Assembly: GCF_003477525.1 (NCBI RefSeq)
Contig: NZ_QUDO01000100.1
Location: 1 to 5,477, forward strand
Direction of reading: 5' to 3'
Length of the DNA: 5,477 nucleotides
Source of the DNA: Ruminococcus sp. AF41-9
GTDB lineage: Bacteria; Bacillota; Clostridia; Lachnospirales; Lachnospiraceae
The notes beneath the pieces were generated by a model. It saw nothing but the letters and a program-made list of their open reading frames with translations. It was not told the DNA's origin and made no database searches. Shown piece after piece: positions 1 to 5,477 of the stretch. Every line of letters starts with the position of its first letter. Within the stretch, counting starts at the first letter, position 1. A program made the translations under genes and the position numbers.

Positions 1-63
1 GTCGAATTTATTTTGGCAATCTTCAAAAATTTCTGCCAAAGTGAGTTGCTTATATGTTATCAT
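1..63 (-). CDS. Transposase, N-terminal fragment (DDE type)
   Basis: The reverse strand reads an ATG at 63-61 followed by 20 open codons to the window edge, including LTLAEIFEDCQNKFD. From memory this resembles the start of a transposase widespread in Lachnospiraceae that carries an IS4/IS1182-like DDE domain; I cannot name its IS family with certainty. The start is well supported by an AGGAG sequence (reverse strand, positions 78-74) placed 10 nt before the ATG. Only the N-terminal helix is visible, so no catalytic residue can be checked and it is unknown whether the gene is intact. Confidence 0.65.
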   Translation of the reverse strand, partial: MITYKQLTLAEIFEDCQNKFD

Positions 64-69
64 GTAGGT

Positions 70-140
70 ATATCTCCTTTAGGTGGATTGGTTGATAGTT
101 TCTCGACAACTCTATTTTACCATAAACCTTGAGGAGATAT
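70..140 (-). repeat. Inverted repeat that could mask the transposase ribosome binding site
   Basis: Positions 70-78 (atatctcct) and 132-140 (aggagatat) are perfect 9-bp inverted copies. After a 2-by-2 internal loop, 81-84 (aggt) pairs with 126-129 (acct), giving 13 base pairs around a loop of about 41 nt. In leftward RNA the promoter-proximal arm is an anti-Shine-Dalgarno sequence and the other arm contains the transposase AGGAG. The candidate internal promoter lies within the loop, so only RNA entering from outside the element would carry both arms. This resembles the protective fold-back of IS10 and IS50; the regulatory role here is inferred. Confidence 0.55.
114..122 (-). promoter_or_regulatory. 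Candidate extended -10 promoter of the left transposase
   Basis: On the reverse strand, TGG followed by TAAAAT forms an extended -10 element (TGnTAAAAT) about 50 nt upstream of the transposase ATG. No good -35 box sits at the usual distance, as is often tolerated with an extended -10. Transcription would begin near position 107, giving a short leader that contains the ribosome binding site but not the distal arm of the fold-back at 126-140. Confidence 0.4.
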
Positions 141-176
141 TTTATTTTTAACAAGAAAAAATGCCGTATTTATGCG

Positions 177-213
177 TTTTTTGGCGTTTCGCAAACGCCT
201 AAAAATTTTTTTT
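177..213 (+). terminator. Rho-independent terminator or attenuator in the leader of the first gene
   Basis: A perfect 7-bp stem, ggcgttt (183-189) and aaacgcc (193-199), closes a 3-nt loop. It extends through one T-T mismatch into five T-A pairs (177-181 with 201-205) and is followed by eight T residues (206-213), so it is oriented for rightward transcription. The reverse strand lacks a T-run after the stem. The T-run ends only 4 nt before the ribosome binding site of the next gene (218-224), leaving no room for a promoter between them. It is therefore either the relic terminator of a lost upstream gene or an attenuator controlling the cluster. Confidence 0.75.
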
Positions 214-234
214 GATGAAAGGAGAAAATACATC

Positions 235-2486
235 ATGAAAAACAAAAAAGAATACACAAAACTTTACAAAGGGATTATCGGCCTTGCCAAGACAGCTGCC
301 GGTATGAACTGCGAGTATGGAGATTACCAGGATATCAAACAATATTTCCGGTATCCTGGAGAACTTCTGGAAAGAATGGAAGAGCAGGGATTTACATCTA
401 TCAGTGATTACATCTCTGTTATGAAAGGTCTTTCCAGAATAGGGAAATATCATACAGATGAAACTTTTATTGGATCCCAGCTGGAAGATTTCCTGAAACG
501 GGCAAAGGAAAAAGCAGTAAAAGAACATAATCTGATCCTGTTATACCAGGTCCTGGCATTTAGTTATCTGGATCCGGAGCCTGCAACACTTACAGGGGAA
601 GATATCACTCTTTTACTCACATCTGCTGAGAAAAGCAGTCTGGAAGATCTCTTTGAATTTTTATCACTGTTTTTTGAAGAAGAACGATCCCGTTATTGGA
701 AAGAAAATAAGACAGCTGAGACAGCATTAATCAAAAAAATACTGACTGTCAAAAAAGAAGAAATTATGGACATATCTAAAATATCAGTATTGGAGCACAA
801 CTCCTTTTATATGACTGTCATTTCCTTCTTTTGCAATCTGAAGACAGCTATCCTAAGAGATTGTATGGGAACAAATTTCGAAGAGACTTTCGGTAAAGAT
901 CTTGGACAAATGATTCTCGCTTTTTCAGCATTGTACGAAGAACCAGTGAAAACTAAAAATGAACAGTTCCTGAAAAATTTAGGATATACCGAAATGGATA
1001 TCTTACATCTGAATGCTGGTATCTGGTTCCTGAATAATGAAACGACTTATCTTCAGAGCCAGTCGGACATTAAATGGTGGCGGCTTTTGAAAAGATGGTT
1101 CCAGGAACTGTTCCATCAGGAAACGGAAATTACATTTGCAGATTCTTTAAAGATTTTTGTAAGGGAATATTTCGACAGCAAAAAAATGCCCCAGAAAATC
1201 GATGGTGAAAATATCATCAGGGAATTCCTGCTGAAAGGCTTCCAGCCTGGGGTACCGAATGTTCGGAAATCATACCTTTTATTTGACCTGCTGACCATGA
1301 AAATAAGTGATAATTATCGGTATGATGTTTACAATGCCCAAAATCAGGTACCACGCTGGGATGAACTAAATGGTACCCATAAGCTTTCTGCCAGCAGGAA
1401 AGAAGAAGAGGAATGGCTTCGCGGCCTGGTGCAGTACCTGTATCCGGAAGGGATCAAAAAAGAATCCGATTATGGTTCTGCACTTCCTGTGCTCCCAAAA
1501 CGTCTGGTTCAGATTTATGTCCATGTTCTTCAGGAATATATTGCGGACCAGAAGAAACTGGAAGAGAAAGAACCTGTTTTGGATGATATTTTCGATCAGG
1601 ATATCAAAGAATTCCTGTATTAGCAGGCGTCCTATTTCACTGCAGAGCAACTGCAGCCTTTATTTGAATCCGGATATCTGGATTTTTCTGAATTTGTGAA
1701 AATCAATTCCATGGAGTCAAGAAAATATCTTAGAGAAATGGACAGTCCATACCTTCTGGCATTCCTGAAAGATTTTTGTGAAAGCAGGAACTGGATATTT
1801 ACGGGAAAAGAAGCCGATTATCTGGAAAAGGCAATGGAAGACAGCTGGGTGATAAGCATTGCTTATCATAAAACAGATAAACCTGTTCTTTTCCATAAAT
1901 TCTCAGAGGAAGAATGCGAAACCATGCTGGGAGTGATATGTGAATTGATCACAAGGATCCCGGATATCTGCCCCCTTTCTGATTTAATGGCCGGTTTCAT
2001 TTCAAACGGACAAAGCCGAAAAATCATTGGGGAAGAGATTTGTGCAAAATGGTACAAGGCTCTTGAAGCCAGAAATTATAATGCTCTGAATGTTCTTCGC
2101 CAGGATTATCTCTCCGAAAAAGAATATGAAGCGTATGTTCAGAAGAAAAAAGAACTGGAAGAGGAAAATAGAAAAACAAGGAACGTGAAAATCTGAAAGC
2201 TATTAGAGAAAAGCTGGATGCTGAATTGAATGGACTTTCAGACGCAGAAAGACTGGATATTCTCTCTAAGAAAATGCCGTCTTATGTAAGCGGTTATTCT
2301 AAAGATTTAACCGTCATTGCAATTCTGGACGCATACCGGAATCTGAGTGCAATGATTCCTGTAACCAAAAAGGTATTCCGTAAATGCACAAATTTCTTTT
2401 TGGAATGTTACGACAGTGACTATATCACCAGAAAAGAATTCATGGATTTTGTAAGTAAATTAATGGAGGAAACTAAAAATGAATAA
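235..2486 (+). pseudogene. Large unrecognised helix-rich protein, broken by TAG and a frameshift
   Basis: I do not recognise this family. The start is ATG 235, with AAAGGAG at 218-224; an upstream in-frame ATG at 172 lies at the terminator stem without a ribosome binding site. Frame 1 is open for 462 codons to a TAG at 1621-1623, then open again with similar composition to 2193, where it meets TGA. Restoring one A to the A-run at 2172-2176 continues the reading through a charged helix to TAA 2484-2486, giving a 750-codon gene. The sequence is rich in Leu, Lys, Glu and aromatic residues, with no signal peptide or membrane segment, so a cytosolic, mainly helical protein is expected. A Trp/Arg-rich patch (KWWRLLKRWF) lies at residues 280-289 and a probable coiled coil at about 628-670, spanning the frameshift. 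It heads the cluster and overlaps the next gene by 8 nt. The TAG is best explained by a CAG to TAG change (Tyr-stop-Gln-Ala). The first 462 residues could still be made as a truncated protein. Confidence 0.75.
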
Positions 2487-3216
2487 ATATTTAGAAAACA
2501 CAGTTTGGAACCTGGAATTTCTGGATTACACCAGAAAGGTGAACCTGCCAAAATCCGCCCTGACACAGATCAGGGACAAGGCAGCAGCATTGGAGCATAT
2601 GAAACTGCTCCAGGCAAAACTGCCAGATGCTGGATATCATGTATCTGGTGAAAGGCAGGCAGTTTCCGTATCTTTGCTGGCTGACAGAAAAACAGTAGAA
2701 GTACTGAACCTGCTCACAGCCGATCAAAAGATAAATTCTGACTATGTCGAACCACTCGGTAAATTTCTGAAAACTGGTTGGGAATTTGAACCGGATGTCC
2801 TGGCGAACTGTATCAAACGTTATGTTCAGCTGGAAGGATATCAGAGCTGTTCCTGCAATATACGGGATGTCCAGCTTTTATATCTGCTGCTGAAGACAGG
2901 CCATGAAAAATTAGTGGACATTCTCTATGCAGGACGTTGTTCCAGGGAAGCAAGGAAATTTATACTTGGCGAATGCTGTCATGCAGACAGTTTTAAAGAA
3001 CTGGAAAACAGTATTGAGAAATACTATGTTTTGGAAAGCCTTCCAAAGGATTTCGATGTTTCCAATGAAGCTTCCCATATCTGTGAATTTCTGGATATCC
3101 TCCGCCAGCCTGGAGCTTTGAGCATTTCGCATATATCCAAAATGTCAGAAAGCTGTTGTTCTTTCAAATATTGGGTACATATATCAGAAAAATATTTCGA
3201 AGGAAGGTTCAAATAA
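2479..3216 (+). CDS. Unrecognised soluble cysteine-containing protein
   Basis: This 245-codon ORF begins at ATG 2479, with GGAGG at 2465-2469, 9 nt upstream. Its start overlaps the end of the preceding gene by 8 nt, which suggests translational coupling. I recognise no family. It appears helix-rich, with no signal peptide or membrane span. It has nine cysteines (residues 111, 124, 126, 154, 166, 167, 202, 226, 227), including CSC, CC and CC pairs, but they do not form a regular zinc-finger spacing that I can identify. The C-terminus (EGRFK, stop 3214-3216) is only 7 nt before the next ORF. Removing one G at 3206-3207 would fuse the two into a 345-residue protein, so this may be a truncated form. 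The context suggests it worked with the preceding large protein; the function is unknown. Confidence 0.7.
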   Translation: MNKYLENTVWNLEFLDYTRKVNLPKSALTQIRDKAAALEHMKLLQAKLPDAGYHVSGERQAVSVSLLADRKTVEVLNLLTADQKINSDYVEPLGKFLKTGWEFEPDVLANCIKRYVQLEGYQSCSCNIRDVQLLYLLLKTGHEKLVDILYAGRCSREARKFILGECCHADSFKELENSIEKYYVLESLPKDFDVSNEASHICEFLDILRQPGALSISHISKMSESCCSFKYWVHISEKYFEGRFK

Positions 3217-3223
3217 AGAGAAA

Positions 3224-3517
3224 ATGAATCGAAACCTGGAAAGTATTTTAGTCCTGGAAAAAATATTGATGAAAAAAGATCTTCCAGATGGATATATGGA
3301 TGAAGTGCTCCGGTATTTCACATTTTCCATTTACGATTTTCTGAAATATTTTCCAGAAAGAACCATGCAGTTCGCTTTTCTGACAGCATGCGATATGATA
3401 CAAACAATAGCTCAGAAACCGTCAGAACCCTATTTAGAATTGTATGAAGCCTTTCAGACAAGGGATTATGGTATCTGGAAATGGTATGCCTGCAAAAGAA
3501 AGGGGAAACAGTTATGA
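3224..3517 (+). CDS. Short unrecognised ORF, possibly the severed C-terminus of the gene before it
   Basis: This 97-codon ORF (MNRNLESILVLEKILMKKD...) ends by overlapping the glycosyltransferase start in an ATGA arrangement (3514-3517). The overlap is typical of genuine coupled genes and supports this frame being coding to its end. The start is weak: only AAAGAG, about 3 nt before ATG 3224, with no proper ribosome binding site. Its composition (FTFSIYDFLKYFPERTM, and a basic end KWYACKRKGK) indicates a helical, aromatic-rich domain without a clear membrane span. A better reading may be that it is the C-terminal third of the preceding gene, cut off by a one-base insertion near 3206. No function can be assigned. 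Confidence 0.5.
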   Translation: MNRNLESILVLEKILMKKDLPDGYMDEVLRYFTFSIYDFLKYFPERTMQFAFLTACDMIQTIAQKPSEPYLELYEAFQTRDYGIWKWYACKRKGKQL

Positions 3518-4463
3518 CTGAAGGGACAATCAGCGTCATAATTCCGGTGTACAATTCAGCTCCATATCTGGAATTATGTTTGGAGTCTGTTCTTCTACAA
3601 AAAGATGTGAATCTGGAGATTTTACATGTAAACGATGGCTCTACTGATTACAGCAATATCATCTGCCAGGAATATGCAAATAAATACCAGATTATCCGGT
3701 ACTTTCAAAAGGAACATACTGGACAGCAGCATCCAGAAATCTTGGAATTGGCTTTGCCGAAGGGGACTATTTATTTTTTCTTGATTCGGACGACTACCTT
3801 TTGGATGGAACATTAAGAAAACTCCTGGATGGAATCTGTAAAACAGATCTCATTATCGGGGGATATAAATATCAGAATTAAAATAGGCGAACAAATGCTG
3901 ATGAAATACAAAAAAGCGGAGTCTTTTTTCCGATTGATGCGGTTCATTTGAACAGTATTACTGGAAATAAGCTGTTCCGTACAGAACTGGTACAGGAATT
4001 TGATATCCTTTTCCCACAGCTTCAGATAGGTGAAACTTTAAGTTTTTATCATCAATATCTGTCTATATGTCAAACGGTATCCATGGTTCCGGATCCTATA
4101 TTTGTATACCGACTCCATGAAGACAGTATGTCAAGAGAAAATGGAGCAAAGACCTTGGATTATCTGAAAGCGTTTGAGCAAATTGAACGGGCGTACCGAA
4201 ATCAGCCTGACATGAAACGGGAATTTGCCTATGACGAATTAGCCTGTATCAAGAAGTATATACAGCAATTGTATTATTATGAAGATAAGAGAGAACGATT
4301 CCTTCTTTTCGACAAATACCGGGCAGCTGCAGCCTGCATTCCAGAAGGAACGAAAGAAGCAGAAAAAATAAGAAGGTGGATTTTACGCGCCTCGAAATAC
4401 TTTTATTGCATCACATCTTTTCCTTTTTGGCAGGAAAAATTAACGTCCAGATTTACAAAATAG
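3514..4463 (+). pseudogene. Family 2 glycosyltransferase, broken by a frameshift and a stop
   Basis: The N-terminus carries the GT2 (GT-A fold) nucleotide-sugar binding signature: SVIIPVYN at residues 7-14, LESVLLQ, and NDGSTD at 40-45. ATG 3514 overlaps the previous stop and follows AGGGGA. After HTGQ (residues 68-71) the frame fails: the family-typical continuation AASRNLGIGFAEGDYLFFLD is found one frame away, so one G was lost at about 3726. The metal-binding DSDD lies at 3783-3794 in that second frame. The second frame is then stopped by TAA 3879-3881 (GGYKYQN, stop, NRRTNAD), probably from AAA. Beyond it the sequence stays coding, with SITGNKLFRTELV and FVYRLHEDSMS, to TAG 4461-4463. Repaired, the protein would be about 316 residues, normal for a single-domain cytosolic GT2 enzyme that transfers a sugar from a nucleotide donor to a glycan or protein. 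Donor and acceptor cannot be read. The remaining 111-codon ORF lacks the DxD motif and should be inactive. Confidence 0.88.
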
Positions 4464-4467
4464 CAGT

Positions 4468-4546
4468 ATGATTAATATTGATAAGTGTATGTGTTAATAT
4501 ACGATTAAATAATATATTTTAATATGTTTACAGACACTTTAATCAT
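4468..4546. repeat. Imperfect AT-rich palindrome
   Basis: The outer arms ATGATTAA (4468-4475) and TTAATCAT (4539-4546) are a perfect 8-bp inverted repeat. Moving inward, AGTGT (4484-4488) pairs with ACACT (4534-4538), after an 8-nt bulge on the left side. The enclosed region is almost purely A/T with further short TTAATAT-like complementarity. It could be a weak terminator, a protein-binding site or a remnant of a small mobile element; nothing seen decides between these. Confidence 0.4.
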
Positions 4547-4562
4547 ATTTATTTTGTCTCGG

Positions 4563-4591
4563 TTAAAATCCTTAACATGTTATTGTATAGG
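4563..4591 (+). promoter_or_regulatory. Weak promoter candidate for the PHP gene
   Basis: TTAAAA (4563-4568) and TATAGG (4586-4591) are separated by 17 bp and each match four of six consensus bases. The ribosome binding site follows 16 nt later. In such AT-rich DNA a match of this quality occurs often by chance; the main argument is the 156-bp gap from the preceding gene, which suggests independent expression. Confidence 0.2.
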
Positions 4592-4619
4592 TATCAAAAA
4601 AATATCTGGAGGTTTATTT

Positions 4620-5285
4620 ATGAGAACAAAACAGTTATTAAATGAACGCATCGACTGCCATTTGCACTCAGATCAGAGTGATGGGCAGAACAGTGTTAAG
4701 GAAATCGTGGACCTTGCTTTAAATCGGGAACATCTCCGCGTGATCGCTATAACTGACCATAACCATTTTTCCTTAACAAACAAATACATAGTCGGATCAA
4801 ATGGACACTTCCTTGAAGTCCTTCCAGGCTGTGAGTTTTCCACAACTTTTACATTTCCATCCGGCAAAAAGGAAGAAATCCATGTGATCTGTATCTTCCC
4901 GAAGAACGTGGATCCGAATGCTTTTGCGGATCTGTTTACTCCAATAGCGGAAGGAAAACAGAAATATGTAGAAGCAATTCTGGAAAATCTCCACAAAATG
5001 GGAATTGATCTGAGCATAGAAGAAGTTATGAAGGAAAAAAGACCTACAGGTTACATTGGACGCTTCCATATTGCTGGACTGATGGTCCGACTGGGATATG
5101 GAAGTACTGTCGATGAGATCATGGACAAATACATTGGAAATTTCAGTGACCATTACCTGCCGGCAACCGATTATATCCAGTATGCTCCGTTTCAAACAGT
5201 TATTGAAAGAATTCTGGATCAGTCTGGTTTTCCAATTCTTGCCCATCCATATTCCTACCATAAATTAACTCGTTGTGCTAGATAA
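4620..5285 (+). pseudogene. PHP-domain metallophosphoesterase (TrpH-like), 3' end cut off by an insertion
   Basis: ATG 4620 is chosen because GGAGG (4608-4612) lies 7 nt upstream. The protein shows PHP (polymerase and histidinol phosphatase) motifs in order: IDCHLHSDQSDG (H14, H16, D21), ITDHNHF (D46, H47), E72 in LPGCEFS, H88 in IHVI, GRFHIA (H150) and ILAHPY (H209). This order matches the TrpH-like branch, cytosolic metal-dependent phosphoesterases acting on phosphorylated nucleotides or RNA ends; the substrate here is inferred only by family. Such proteins are usually near 280-300 residues. Here the family-like sequence stops after HPYSYHKLT (residue 217, base 5270), then four odd residues and a stop at 5283-5285 come from insertion-sequence DNA. 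The final Asp-x-His metal ligands, normally after this point, are missing, so activity is unlikely. It follows the glycosyltransferase in the same direction, but the gap argues against tight coupling. Confidence 0.85.
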
Positions 5286-5477
5286 AATAAATATAAAGAA
5301 ACTTCAACAAAATGTGCTATCCTATTTGTAGGGAATACAACGAAAGGAGGCATCATTATGTTGAAGTTCCAAGATAATAATACCACTGTTATTGCAACTT
5401 TTGAAGACTTTATTTTAACTACTTACGTTATTATTGACGAATTGTATCATCAGTTTGCACCTCCAGAAGTTACCAGC
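5271..5477 (+). mobile_element. IS982-like insertion sequence, left end
   Basis: Sequence from about 5271 no longer encodes PHP-type protein and leads into a transposase with its own ribosome binding site. The exact left end is uncertain within about 5268-5285 because the right end and any target duplication lie outside the window. TGTGCTA occurs as a direct repeat at 5274-5280 and 5313-5319, and CGTTGT (5271-5276) is inverted at 5337-5342; these may belong to the terminal region but could be chance. The element entered the PHP gene and disrupted it. Confidence 0.7.
5358..5477 (+). CDS. IS982-family-like transposase, N-terminal fragment
   Basis: ATG 5358 follows AAAGGAGG (5343-5350) by 7 nt and opens 40 codons to the window edge. 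The segment includes FEDFILTTYVIIDELYHQF and APPEVTS. By recall, this N-terminus matches IS982-family DDE transposases common in Ruminococcus- and Blautia-like genomes. The catalytic domain lies beyond the window, so integrity is unknown. It points in the same direction as the interrupted PHP gene, so transcription from the host cluster could enter it. Confidence 0.7.
   Translation, partial: MLKFQDNNTTVIATFEDFILTTYVIIDELYHQFAPPEVTS

Larger units (their letters stand above)
1..150 (-). mobile_element. 5' end of an insertion sequence (outer edge approximate)
   Basis: This is the end of an insertion sequence whose transposase gene points left and runs out of the window. It holds the first 21 transposase codons, the ribosome binding site, a candidate promoter and a fold-back repeat. 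The outer boundary is not certain: no target duplication or terminal repeat can be matched because the other end is not in view. I place the edge near 150 because the promoter and fold-back end by 140 and the host-type terminator begins at 177. The element next to the gene cluster suggests that whatever originally lay upstream of the first gene was displaced or lost. Confidence 0.6.
4464..4619. other. AT-rich spacer between the glycosyltransferase and the PHP gene
   Basis: About 156 bp with very high A+T and no plausible coding sequence. It contains an imperfect palindrome (4468-4546), a weak promoter candidate (4563-4591) and the ribosome binding site of the PHP gene (4608-4612). Upstream in-frame ATG 4524 lacks a ribosome binding site and would add an atypical 32-residue stretch, so I treat it as non-coding. 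No canonical GC-rich terminator is visible after the glycosyltransferase. Confidence 0.6.

Noticed and set aside
172..234. N-terminal extension of the first gene from ATG 172
   Set aside because: The start lies at the base of the terminator stem, has no ribosome binding site, and ATG 235 has a strong one.
1370..1699. 109-residue ORF in another plus frame
   Set aside because: Lies over the well-supported coding frame of the first gene and has unnatural composition and no ribosome binding site.
1696..2196. Separate 166-residue gene starting at GTG 1696
   Set aside because: Same frame as the preceding gene, open upstream back to the TAG at 1621, and no ribosome binding site; it is the middle of the first gene.
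2169..2196. Programmed -1 frameshift like those of insertion sequences
   Set aside because: The site is not a full two-tRNA slippery heptamer in the correct phase (the preceding codon AGA cannot re-pair on TAG), and the gene has another lesion, so decay is simpler.
2226..2486. Separate 86-residue gene starting at TTG 2226
   Set aside because: The frame is open upstream to 2172 and continues the coiled coil of the first gene; no ribosome binding site precedes the TTG.
3948..4463. Independent 171-residue gene
   Set aside because: It starts in the middle of glycosyltransferase sequence (HLNSITGNKLFRTE) with no ribosome binding site; it is the 3' part of the broken GT2 gene.
4673..5261. Reverse-strand ORFs opposite the PHP gene
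   Set aside because: The forward strand has complete PHP motifs; the reverse readings are cysteine- and serine-rich shadows without recognisable domains.
1..5477. CRISPR array, tRNA, rRNA, or a known defence system
   Set aside because: No regularly spaced repeats, no cloverleaf or rRNA-like segments, and no recognised nuclease, helicase or toxin-antitoxin motifs; the PHP domain alone does not support a defence role.

Overview
The window looks like an accessory, decaying stretch of a low-GC Firmicutes chromosome, most likely a gut Lachnospiraceae-type Clostridium relative. This rests on AT-rich codon use, strong AGGAGG-type ribosome binding sites, and two transposase N-termini of kinds I remember from such genomes. 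No rRNA, tRNA or CRISPR array is visible, so the organism call is an inference.

Layout. The left edge (about 1-150) is the 5' end of an insertion sequence whose transposase runs leftward off the window. A strong rightward intrinsic terminator (177-213) follows, then a rightward gene cluster: a very large unrecognised gene (235-2486), a second unrecognised gene (2479-3216), a short ORF (3224-3517) and a family 2 glycosyltransferase (3514-4463). These genes overlap or nearly touch, so they look like one operon. An AT-rich spacer of about 156 bp holding a palindrome separates them from a PHP-domain metallophosphoesterase gene (from 4620). That gene is cut near 5270 by a second, different insertion sequence (IS982-like), whose transposase starts at 5358 and leaves the window.

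State of the genes. The cluster is largely broken. The 750-codon first gene carries an in-frame TAG (1621) and a one-base loss in an A-run (2172-2176). The glycosyltransferase has a one-base loss at about 3726 and an in-frame TAA (3879). The PHP gene has lost its C-terminus to the insertion. The 2479-3216 and 3224-3517 ORFs may also be halves of one frameshifted gene. Apparent separate ORFs at 1696 and 2226 are internal pieces of the first gene.

How the genes work together cannot be read securely. A glycosyltransferase next to large, soluble, helix-rich proteins suggests a surface-glycan or glycoconjugate locus, but the two largest proteins match no family I can name. The most mechanistically suggestive non-coding signals are a fold-back that could mask the left transposase's ribosome binding site only in read-through transcripts, and a terminator ending 4 nt before the first gene's ribosome binding site. 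I found no convincing evidence of a new intact system.
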